Shown here piece after piece: positions 19,889 to 26,478 of a DNA stretch of 27,393 bases. The notes under the pieces are model-generated. The model was not told the origin of the DNA. It saw only the letters and a program-made list of their open reading frames with translations, and made no database searches. Source of the DNA: Pseudonocardia broussonetiae (lineage in GTDB: Bacteria; Actinomycetota; Actinomycetes; Mycobacteriales; Pseudonocardiaceae); NCBI RefSeq assembly GCF_013155125.1, contig NZ_CP053567.1:1-27393 (forward strand). Reading direction: 5' to 3'. Each line of letters opens with the position of its first letter. The first letter of the stretch is position 1. The position numbers were made by a program, and so were the translations under genes.

Positions 19889-21235
19889 TCAGACCTCGAT
19901 CTGAATCTGGCCGGACCGGATCAGCCCCATGATCATTGAGGCGACCGCGTCGGAGGTGTCACCGGCGAACCGCACCGTGGCGGGCCCGCCGCTGTTCCCC
20001 GCGCGGTCCCGGGGGATGACCCGCTCACCGGCCTGGAGCATCGCCATGACCTCCTGGCCCGGGGCGCCCGGAACCACGCCGCCCGTGTGGAACTTCGGGA
20101 GGCGGGGGACGCTGATCCGGTTCCCGCCGATGAACGGAATCCAGCCCGGCACCGTCCACGACAGCCGGCCGATCGTGTTGTTCCAGGCGTCGGCCACGAA
20201 GTTGAACGCCCACCGGAACGGACGCGAGATCGCGCCCGCGATGCCGCCGAACGCGCCCCCGACCCAGCCCGGGATCTGCCGGATGAAGTTCCAGGCGTCG
20301 CCCGCGGTGCGGCGGGCCCAGTCGAACCCGGTGCGGAACGGTGCGGAGATCCACGCACCCACCGCGGCGAACGCCCCGCCGATCCAGCCCGGGACCTGCT
20401 TCAGCCAGTCCCACACCGCGGCCGCGGCCGACTGGATGCCTCCCCATGCGGCGCTCCAGAGGTCGGAGAACCACGTCGTCTGCGTGGCGATCAGGACGAT
20501 GATCGCCACCAGGGCGGCGATGCCCAGCACGATCCACGTCGTCGGGGAGGCGAGCTGCGCGGCGTTCCACCCCCACTGCGCCATCGTCGCCAGACCCATG
20601 ATCCCCACCAGCCCGGACAGCAGCGGGGCGAACATGCCCACGGTGTCGGCGAGCATCTGCATCGGGGCGGGGTTCGCCTCCGACTGCGCGTCGTTCAGGT
20701 CCAGCTGCGAGCCCGTGGCGTCGATCGTCGCCTGCTCCTGGTCGCGGAGCGCCTGCTCGCCGTCCAGCGTCGCCTGGTTCAGGTCGGCCTGCGCCTGGTC
20801 CCGGTCCAGGAGAGCCTGCTTCGCCTCCACGCTGGCCGCGCCGAACTCCTCGACCGCGGCGTTGTAGTCGAGCTGCGCCGTCTCGGCGTCGATCTGCGCC
20901 TGGCGGGCGTCCAGCCCGGCCTGCGTGGCGTCCTGCGTGGCCTGCTTGCCGTCCAGGACGGCCTGGTTGTAGTCGGCCTGCGCCTGCGCCACGTCGTTGA
21001 GCGCACGCTCCAGCCGCATCTGCTTCTGGCGCGCCATGTCCTGCACGTCGGCGAACGCCTGGAACGCGCCCGAGATGTCGTCGACGGCCGTGCTCGCCCC
21101 GTCGATGATGTTGCCCATCTTCGACATGCGGTCGGTGGCGTCACCGACGCCCTGCTCCGCATCCTTCGCCGCCTTCTTCAGCGCGTCGGCGTCACCGGCG
21201 AACGTGACGGTGACCGTGGGGCCCTGGGCGGCCAT
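19889..21235 (-). CDS. Tape measure protein (short)
   Basis: This is a 448-residue protein setting tail length. The N-terminal part has VTVTFAGDADALKKAAKDAE and then a long coiled coil with repeated Q-A-x-x-D patterns (about residues 60-195). A hydrophobic section follows (GLVGIMGLATMAQWGWN, WIVLGIAALVAIIVLIATQ), then Trp-rich repeats (WLKQVPGWIGGAFAAVGAWI, WNFIRQIPGWVGGAFGGIAG), and FHTGGVVPG near the end. Using the usual 1.5 angstrom per residue, the tail would be roughly 65-70 nm, short for a siphovirus. Its ATG is coupled to the gp10-like stop by TGATG. Confidence 0.88.
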   Translation of the reverse strand: MAAQGPTVTVTFAGDADALKKAAKDAEQGVGDATDRMSKMGNIIDGASTAVDDISGAFQAFADVQDMARQKQMRLERALNDVAQAQADYNQAVLDGKQATQDATQAGLDARQAQIDAETAQLDYNAAVEEFGAASVEAKQALLDRDQAQADLNQATLDGEQALRDQEQATIDATGSQLDLNDAQSEANPAPMQMLADTVGMFAPLLSGLVGIMGLATMAQWGWNAAQLASPTTWIVLGIAALVAIIVLIATQTTWFSDLWSAAWGGIQSAAAAVWDWLKQVPGWIGGAFAAVGAWISAPFRTGFDWARRTAGDAWNFIRQIPGWVGGAFGGIAGAISRPFRWAFNFVADAWNNTIGRLSWTVPGWIPFIGGNRISVPRLPKFHTGGVVPGAPGQEVMAMLQAGERVIPRDRAGNSGGPATVRFAGDTSDAVASMIMGLIRSGQIQIEV

Positions 21236-21654
21236 CAGTCGACACCCAGCCCGGCGCCCTCGGAGACCTGCCGGACGGCCTTCTCCATCTCCCTAATGAT
21301 GTCCTCGCGTCGACGGATGATGGCGGGCCAGAGGTAGCGGCCCTCACGGATGAACGGGCGCTTGCTGGTCTTCTTGGGGCCGACGCTGCCGCCGAACTCC
21401 AGGAACCCGAAGTAGGGCACCTTCTTGCCGCCCGCCTTCACTCGGGCCGCGCGCTGCGTCGAGGCCACCCTGACCGACTTCGAGGCCGCGCCGGTCAGCC
21501 GTGGCACCAGCGGGACGGCCTCGTCCACGACGATCTGCGCAGCGTCGTTCGTGGCCTTCCGCAGCAGCTTCGGCAGCTCGGAGTCCACCCGCCGGAGGCC
21601 CCGGATCAGCTCCCGGTAGCCGACGATGTGGATGGCGTCACCGTTCCCGGTCAC
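21235..21654 (-). CDS. HK97 gp10-like tail/neck protein
   Basis: This is a 139-residue protein with the HK97_gp10 pattern: YRELIRGLRRVDSELPKLLR, then DEAVPLVPRLTGAASKSVRV and VPYFGFLEFGGSVGPKKTSK followed by RPFIREGRYLW. In most relatives this gene lies before the tail tube gene. Here it comes after the tail chaperones and directly before the tape measure. It should take part in head-tail joining or tail completion. Confidence 0.85.
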   Translation of the reverse strand: MTGNGDAIHIVGYRELIRGLRRVDSELPKLLRKATNDAAQIVVDEAVPLVPRLTGAASKSVRVASTQRAARVKAGGKKVPYFGFLEFGGSVGPKKTSKRPFIREGRYLWPAIIRRREDIIREMEKAVRQVSEGAGLGVD

Positions 21655-21658
21655 CGCC

Positions 21659-21835
21659 CTACCCCCTGCTCGACTTCGCCTGCAGCATGGCCAGCTCCTG
21701 CTTCTGGGCCTTGCGGCCGTAGTAGACGCCCCACTCCATGAACTCCTGGGCCGTCATCTCGCGGCGCAGCCGGGCGACGGTCATGCCCAGCCGATCCGCG
21801 AGGTAGAACTCGAACTCAAGATCCGTCGTCTCCAT
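21659..21835 (-). CDS. Tail assembly chaperone, frameshifted C-terminal part (T-like)
   Basis: This 58-codon frame reads METTDLEFEFYLADRLGMTV, then RLRREMTAQEFMEWGVYYGR and a short end. It is the classic partner of lambda-type G proteins. It lies in the +1 (equivalently -2) frame of the upstream chaperone. The ATG at 21835 has no ribosome-binding site, so the part is more likely made as a G-T fusion by frameshifting. The frame is open through the likely slip site at 21854-21851. G-T fusions load the tape measure during tail assembly. Confidence 0.75.
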   Translation of the reverse strand: METTDLEFEFYLADRLGMTVARLRREMTAQEFMEWGVYYGRKAQKQELAMLQAKSSRG

Positions 21836-22169
21836 CGCCAGGAACGTCGCTTTTCGCGGCTCCCTCGGCGAGCCCGGACAGCCGGCGGATCGCGTTCGTG
21901 ACCTTGGCGATCACGTCGGGGGTGCTGGCCTTCTGCCACCGCTCCGCCTGCGCGAGGGTCAGCTTCGGCTCGACAAGGCACGTGGAGAGGTTCCGGCGCT
22001 CGACGAGGGTGGCGTCGTCGGTGCCCTTCCCGCTCAGGATCAGCTCGTAGCGGGTCAGGCCCCGGACCTTGACGCGCCGGCCGTTCCCGAGGTCGACGTC
22101 CTCGGTCACGTCGGCGACCGGCGTGAGCAGGTCGTCGAACTGTGCGTATCCGGTGTTCTCGGTGCTCAC
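21816..22169 (-). CDS. Tail assembly chaperone (G-like)
   Basis: This is a 117-residue protein between the tail tube and the tape measure. It starts at the GTG at 22169 with GAGGAG 7 nt upstream. It has the tail-chaperone look: VDLGNGRRVKVRGLTRYELI, then VERRNLSTCLVEPKLTLAQA and VIAKVTNAIRRLSGLAEGAA. The last 12 codons overlap the T-like frame. It should bind the tape measure with the fusion product. Other frames read through this region are shadows. Confidence 0.8.
   Translation of the reverse strand: MSTENTGYAQFDDLLTPVADVTEDVDLGNGRRVKVRGLTRYELILSGKGTDDATLVERRNLSTCLVEPKLTLAQAERWQKASTPDVIAKVTNAIRRLSGLAEGAAKSDVPGDGDDGS
21851..21854 (-). other. Candidate +1 frameshift site in the tail chaperone pair
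   Basis: The G frame reads GCG AAA AGC. The AAA codon can slip forward one base and still pair perfectly, because there are four A residues. Reading then continues GCG ACG TTC CTG GCG ATG into the T-like frame, giving a fusion GAAKATFLAMETTDLEF. The reading change required is +1 or -2, not the usual -1. Confidence 0.55.
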
Positions 22170-22201
22170 TGAATGCTCCTCAGTAGCGCGGTGGGGATGG
22201 A

Positions 22202-22609
22202 TCAGACGCCGACGGTGTCGGCGATGTCGTCGGAGAACTGCAGGGAGCACGACCACGTGACCATGTCGGCCACGGGCGCGGTCTCCTCGTAGCCGGTCAC
22301 GAGGACGTCGACGGTGGCGACGGGCTTGCCGGTGCCGGCGCCCTCCGGCATGTAGACCAGCTGGACCGCGGCAGCGCCCACGAGGGGCCGCAGCACCGCG
22401 CCGGGGCTCACGAGGGCGGTGTTGTCGTAGATGCCGGACACGGTGCCGGTGCCGTCCTTCAGACCGGCCGCGTAGACCTTGCTGCCCTTGCCGAACGTGG
22501 TCACGTCGTGCGTGTCCGCCGAGCGGTTGAACGCGACGTTGTTGGTGTAGACCGAGAGGTCGCCACCGTCGATGGTGACGGCCGTGCCCTTGCCGTGGAC
22601 GAAAGCCAT
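22202..22609 (-). CDS. Major tail (tube) protein
   Basis: This is a 135-residue protein starting MAFVHGKGTAVTIDGGDLSV, then NNVAFNRSADTHDVTTFGKG, a pattern typical of actinophage tail tube subunits. GGAGG precedes the ATG at 22609. The order tail terminator, tube, chaperones, tape measure is standard. It polymerises as hexameric rings on the tape measure. Confidence 0.88.
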   Translation of the reverse strand: MAFVHGKGTAVTIDGGDLSVYTNNVAFNRSADTHDVTTFGKGSKVYAAGLKDGTGTVSGIYDNTALVSPGAVLRPLVGAAAVQLVYMPEGAGTGKPVATVDVLVTGYEETAPVADMVTWSCSLQFSDDIADTVGV

Positions 22610-22610
22610 G

Positions 22611-23015
22611 TCAGCCTCCAGAGCCGATGATGTCGATGTAGAACGTGGCGGCGAGGTACTCGACCCCGGCCACGGTGATGACCCCGAACTCGCAGCGGTC
22701 GACACGCGCGGAGTCGTAGGCGGTCGGGGTGTGCGCCTCGATGCGGGCCTTGACCGAGGAGGCGCCGGAGCCGTCGGCGTAGACGGCGAGGGTGTCCCGC
22801 GCGGTGCGGGTGTCGACCTTCCCGACCATGACGATGACCGGGATCTCCGCCTGATCGGAGCCGCGTGCCATCGTCGAGTCGTAGGTCAGCGGGTCCGGCC
22901 AGGCGACGACGGCCGCCGGGGGCGAGATCCGGTCGGCCCAGTAGGGGAAGACGCGGAGGTCGTCGATGGTGTCGAGCGCGGCGGCCAGGTCATCCATAAC
23001 GGCGGCGAGGTTCAC
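22611..23015 (-). CDS. Tail terminator / gpU-like protein
   Basis: This is a 134-residue protein with GTG at 23015 overlapping the connector stop as GTGA. It has NLAAVMDDLAAALDTIDDLR, PPAAVVAWPDPLTYD and IPVIVMVGKVDTRTARDTL, which resemble tail completion proteins that cap the tube end. It sits directly before the tail tube gene, the normal place. The family call is from position and general pattern. Confidence 0.75.
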   Translation of the reverse strand: MNLAAVMDDLAAALDTIDDLRVFPYWADRISPPAAVVAWPDPLTYDSTMARGSDQAEIPVIVMVGKVDTRTARDTLAVYADGSGASSVKARIEAHTPTAYDSARVDRCEFGVITVAGVEYLAATFYIDIIGSGG

Positions 23016-23644
23016 GCGAAGATCACCCGGCCACGGCGGAGCCGGTAGTCGGCGAGGGCGACCTCGACGTCCGGGTCCACCTTCGCCAGGAGCCGCATCT
23101 CCGACCCGGCGTCGGGCGACCCGGCGATCCCGTAGGGGCTGTCACGCCGCTGCAGGAGCCGAGACGCCTGCAGCAGAGTGGCCTGCTTGACCGCGTCCGG
23201 GACCGCCGTCCAGCCCCAGAGGGCGGTGACCTTGACCCCGGCGTCCGCCCCGTTGACGGCCACCGAGGAGGCCGGGCGGACGACCAGCTCGGTGTAGGGC
23301 CGCGCCTTCTGCGGAGCGTTCACGGGGCGGAGCGCGTGGAGCGTGACCGTCTCGGAGTAGGTCTCGTCTCCGGCGGCGTCGAACGCCACCGCCAGGCCGA
23401 CCAGGGTCATCAGGTCGTCGATCTCGACGTACCACCGGGAACGGTGGGCGTCGTAGCGTGCCGTGTAGTAGCGCGCCTCCGGTGCGGCGACCACGCCGAA
23501 CTGGCGATGCGTCACCGCGTCGATCGCGCGGGAAGCGGCGGCGATGGCAAGGCCCATCTGCACGTCGTCCTGCGCGTCCGCGTCAGGGATGCGGACGAAC
23601 GAACGCAGCTCGATCGTCGTGCAGTAGTCAGGTGCCCATGCCAT
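23012..23644 (-). CDS. Head-tail connector (gp6/gp15-like adaptor)
   Basis: This is a 210-residue protein with the adaptor pattern: an N-terminal helical region (DVQMGLAIAAASRAIDAVTH, then RQFG), a beta middle (RWYVEIDDLMTLVGLAVAFD), and GWTAVPDAVKQATLLQASRL followed by LQRRDSPYG. These proteins form a ring between portal and tail. GGGGGAG precedes the ATG at 23644. It sits between head-decoration genes and the tail terminator. Confidence 0.85.
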   Translation of the reverse strand: MAWAPDYCTTIELRSFVRIPDADAQDDVQMGLAIAAASRAIDAVTHRQFGVVAAPEARYYTARYDAHRSRWYVEIDDLMTLVGLAVAFDAAGDETYSETVTLHALRPVNAPQKARPYTELVVRPASSVAVNGADAGVKVTALWGWTAVPDAVKQATLLQASRLLQRRDSPYGIAGSPDAGSEMRLLAKVDPDVEVALADYRLRRGRVIFA

Positions 23645-23656
23645 CGTCGTCTCCCC

Positions 23657-23983
23657 CTACACCGCGTGGAGCACGGCGAAAGTCACCGATGTGGTCGCGG
23701 ACCAGGCGACGTCGGCGAGCCCGTCGGCGGACCGGTAGGTGCCCGGCGGGAGCGGCACCATCCGGTTCGCCCCAGCCGGGACGGTCACCCCACGCTCGGG
23801 GATCGCGAGACCGTCCACGTTCCCCGGAGTGGTCAGGGTGGCCGTCACCGGTGAGGCGCTGGCGTTGACCACGTGCAGGAAGGTGTTCCGGCTCGGGGTG
23901 AACCGGTCCCCCCCGGGCGACGCGGCCGAATACACCGGGGCCGCGCCGTCCAGGGCGAGGTTCTGAGTCGAGACCGTGGCCAT
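23657..23983 (-). CDS. Small beta-rich head protein (possible decoration)
   Basis: This is a 108-residue protein, MATVSTQNLALDGAAPVYSA at the start, then HVVNASASPVTATLTTPG and RMVPLPPGTYRSADGLADVA. The Ig-like beta pattern and place after the capsid suggest a decoration or head-completion protein. It is TGATG-coupled to the upstream 61-aa gene. The exact role is unknown. Confidence 0.7.
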   Translation of the reverse strand: MATVSTQNLALDGAAPVYSAASPGGDRFTPSRNTFLHVVNASASPVTATLTTPGNVDGLAIPERGVTVPAGANRMVPLPPGTYRSADGLADVAWSATTSVTFAVLHAV

Positions 23984-24168
23984 CAGTTCAGCCCCACCAG
24001 GCCGAACGCCTCCAGGCGCGTGATCAGCAGGTTGATCGCTGCGCGGGCCTCAGCGTCGACCGTCGCACCGCCCACGGGGGCGGGGATGGCGACCTGCCGG
24101 CCCACCGGCTCGACGTCGCCGACGCCGAACAGCTCGGTCTTCAGGAACTCGTGCGAGGGCGTGGCCAT
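23983..24168 (-). CDS. Small protein downstream of the capsid, head-fibre-like
   Basis: This is a 61-residue protein starting 3 bp after the capsid stop. MATPSHEFLKTELFGVGDVE is followed by a linker and a helix (AEARAAINLLITRLEAFGLV). Short proteins with this helical end occur after capsid genes in many phages and resemble the base of head fibres. The role is not established. Confidence 0.65.
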   Translation of the reverse strand: MATPSHEFLKTELFGVGDVEPVGRQVAIPAPVGGATVDAEARAAINLLITRLEAFGLVGLN

Positions 24169-24171
24169 GGC

Positions 24172-25467
24172 TCAGGCCGCCGTGATGACGAGCCGCTTGA
24201 CCGAGGACCCGGCGTACTTCACGTACACCGCGGTGTACGCCCAGATGCCCAGCCGGATGATCTCCGGGCCGTCCGGCTCCTCGTAGCGGAACCGCAGGGT
24301 GGGCGACTCGAACAGGATCGTGTCCGACGCCCGCGCGACGAGGATGCTCTCCGGGTAGGCGGTGATGCCGTCGGAGGCCAGAACGCCGAGCCCGTGGATG
24401 CGGCCGTCGACCGCGACGGAACCGGTGCCGATGACGTTCATCGCGCCGCCCGAGTCGGACGGGATGAGCGGCCGGCCGGAACCGTCCTTCATCTTCAGCA
24501 GCGAGCCGTAGCGGGTCACACCGGACACCAGCACGTCAGCGGGGAGCTTGCGTGCCGACCGGACCGCGGTCGCCGTGGTGATGATGTCGTCCGACACCGC
24601 CAGGTTGCCCAGAGCCGTCGTGAACGCGGCCTCGGTGGCGTAGGTGACCGTCGCGGCACCGGCGGAGGTGACCATCGCGGCGACGACCTTCGCCTCCACC
24701 TTGGTGTTGTAGGCGGCGATCAGGTCGCTATAGATGAGCGCGTCGACGGCGGGGTTGCCCGAGTCGAGCATCTGCCGGGACACCTTCTGCCCGCCGGCCG
24801 TGGCCAGCGGCGACACGGTGTCGACGCCGGAGTCCCACGCATTGGTGAACGTGGTCGGCGCGTTCTCGGCCTGCTCCAGGACCACGGCGTCGGTGCCGGC
24901 GGTCTGCTTCGGCATCGAGATCGGCGCGGCCGAGGTGAGCGGGATGTTCCGCACGGCGGCGGCCACCCGGCGCTGCTGCCGGGCCAGCTCGGCGAACTCC
25001 GAGGACATCCAGACGGGCGGGATGACGCCGGGGCCCTCGGTGGCCATGCCGAGCGCGCGGTTGTGCTCGGTCAGCCGGCGGATCGCGTCGCCGTCCTGCA
25101 GCGAGCGCGCGGCGAAGAGGTCGGCGAAGAAGCCGTTGCTCCCGTCGCGCCGGTAGTGGCCGGGGTCGCGGTCGCGGGACTGCGCGTTCCCGACGCGGGT
25201 CGCGCCGGTCGCGGTCTCCCGGTTGTGGGTGGTGTCGGCCTCGACCTGCGCGGCGGTCGCGGCCACGGCGGCGTGCCGGGTCTCGATCTCGGTCAGCGAC
25301 TCGATGGTGTCGGCCAGCTTGCGCGCCTCGGCGCCCTGGTCGGTGACGGAGCGCAGCTCGTCCTCGGTGAGGTCGCGGTTGGCGTCAGCGGCGCGGGACT
25401 GGAGTCCCTCGATGCTGGTTCGGAGGGCTTCGTACTTCGCGCGCTGTGCGACGAGGTAGGGGTTCAC
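24172..25467 (-). CDS. Major capsid protein (HK97 fold)
   Basis: This is a 431-residue protein. The first 100 or so residues are a charged helical delta/scaffold domain (NPYLVAQRAKYEALRTSIEG). The shell domain begins near residue 120 (GPGVIPPVWMSSEFAELARQ) and includes RNIPLTSAAPISMPKQTAGT, GQKVSRQMLDSGNPAVDALI and a C-terminal ESPTLRFRYEEPDGPEIIRL. The protease upstream would remove the delta domain during maturation. The GTG at 25467 has GGGAG 7 nt upstream. It has its own putative promoter and a 150-nt leader. Confidence 0.92.
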   Translation of the reverse strand: MNPYLVAQRAKYEALRTSIEGLQSRAADANRDLTEDELRSVTDQGAEARKLADTIESLTEIETRHAAVAATAAQVEADTTHNRETATGATRVGNAQSRDRDPGHYRRDGSNGFFADLFAARSLQDGDAIRRLTEHNRALGMATEGPGVIPPVWMSSEFAELARQQRRVAAAVRNIPLTSAAPISMPKQTAGTDAVVLEQAENAPTTFTNAWDSGVDTVSPLATAGGQKVSRQMLDSGNPAVDALIYSDLIAAYNTKVEAKVVAAMVTSAGAATVTYATEAAFTTALGNLAVSDDIITTATAVRSARKLPADVLVSGVTRYGSLLKMKDGSGRPLIPSDSGGAMNVIGTGSVAVDGRIHGLGVLASDGITAYPESILVARASDTILFESPTLRFRYEEPDGPEIIRLGIWAYTAVYVKYAGSSVKRLVITAA

Positions 25468-25693
25468 GGGGTAGCTCCCGGGGTCGAACGGACGGGGGAT
25501 GCGTCCGAGTGACCGGGGTGTCGCCTACCGGGGAGCCCGTGGTGTCGGCGTCGAGGAGAGGCCGGGGTGACGGGGCCGGTACCGGGGTGCCGGTGTCGCG
25601 CTGGTCGTGCAGCTAACTTCAGCCATGATCGTACATGAGCGGGGAAGGGGGATCCCCCAGTCGTTGGGGTCTGCCCAACAACTCCCCGGGCCG
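25468..25693 (-). promoter_or_regulatory. Protease-capsid gap: hairpin, putative promoter and repeated leader
   Basis: This is the longest gap inside the late block (226 bp). Next to the protease stop is a GTTGGG/CCCAAC hairpin (25663-25679) and a perfect palindrome GGGGGATCCCCC (25647-25658). A TACGAT -10 on the minus strand is at 25633-25628, without a clear -35. The leader then contains three CCGGGGTG repeats (plus strand 25513, 25562, 25582). I infer extra transcription and perhaps leader-based control of the capsid gene. Confidence 0.5.
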
Positions 25694-26293
25694 CTACGCG
25701 ACGGGCAGGGTCGGCAGACCCGCGAGGATCTGCGCCGCCTGCGCCGCCCGGTTCGCCGCGCCGCACGTGCACACCGGGGCGTCGGGCAGCTCGTCGTGCA
25801 CCGCCTCCCGGACCGCCGACACGAGGGCCCCGCGGCCGTAGGCACCCGCGAGCACGACGGACACCTCGACGAGGTCCGCGCGCACCCGCTCGATCGTGCC
25901 GTCCTCCAGGCGGCGATCCTGGCGGGCGCGGAACCCGATGCTCAGCTCGTCGAGCACGCCGTCCTCCAGGAGCGTGAGGGTCTCGTCCCCGGCCGGGGTG
26001 GCCGACACCCGCCACGCACCCCACAGCCCGGCCGCGTCGTCGCGCAGCTCGATGGCGCGCCCGATCAGCGCACCTCCGTGGACCATGTGCTCGCGGGTGA
26101 ACCGCACCCGGTTGGGGGCGCGCAGCTGGTGGGCGAACGCGCCCCGGGCGAACTGCTCGACGAGCGTCGAGTCGATCCGCTGCGGGCGCGCGTAGGGGAC
26201 GGCGATCCCCTCGACGGTCCGCCCGTCGCCGCCCTTCGCGGCGGAACGGATCTGCAGGTCCGGCGTGAACGACCGGATCAGGTCGGCGCTCAT
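25694..26293 (-). CDS. HK97-family prohead protease
   Basis: This is a 199-residue serine protease (S78-like). It has RTVEGIAVPYARPQRIDST, FARGAFAHQL, then VRFTREHMVHGGALIGRA with the catalytic His, and LDELSIGFRARQDRR with the catalytic Ser. LVEVSVVLAGAYGRGALVS closes the domain. It cleaves the capsid delta domain. The ATG at 26293 overlaps the upstream stop as ATGA. The order portal, miniprotein, protease, capsid is typical of HK97-type phages apart from the inserted small gene. Confidence 0.92.
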   Translation of the reverse strand: MSADLIRSFTPDLQIRSAAKGGDGRTVEGIAVPYARPQRIDSTLVEQFARGAFAHQLRAPNRVRFTREHMVHGGALIGRAIELRDDAAGLWGAWRVSATPAGDETLTLLEDGVLDELSIGFRARQDRRLEDGTIERVRADLVEVSVVLAGAYGRGALVSAVREAVHDELPDAPVCTCGAANRAAQAAQILAGLPTLPVA

Positions 26294-26478
26294 CGGGGCC
26301 CCTTCGGGTCGGCCAGCCCGCGGTGCGTCTGACGGTGGGCGGAGCACAGGCCGCGCCACTCCGGGGTGGCGCTGCAGACGTTGCACGTCGGGGGCGGTGG
26401 GGGAGTCTGCTCCTCGACGGGAGCGGGGAGCTCCACCTCGTCGCGGGCGTGACGGGGGCGCGGGCGGGGTGCGGTCAC
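26290..26478 (-). CDS. 62-aa zinc-finger-like protein between portal and protease
   Basis: GTG at 26478 overlaps the portal stop as GTGA, and the end overlaps the protease start as ATGA. The N-terminal part is basic and Pro-rich (TAPRPRPRHARDEVELPAP). The C-terminal part has CNVCSATPEWRGLCSAHRQ, a C-x2-C-x10-C-x2-H pattern fit for one zinc ion. It may bind DNA or the portal during packaging. No named family is recognised. Confidence 0.65.
   Translation of the reverse strand: MTAPRPRPRHARDEVELPAPVEEQTPPPPPTCNVCSATPEWRGLCSAHRQTHRGLADPKGPR

Noticed and set aside
21781..21981. 66-aa minus-strand frame in the chaperone region
   Set aside because: It is the third frame. Arg-rich with no pattern, while the other two frames give the recognisable chaperone pair.
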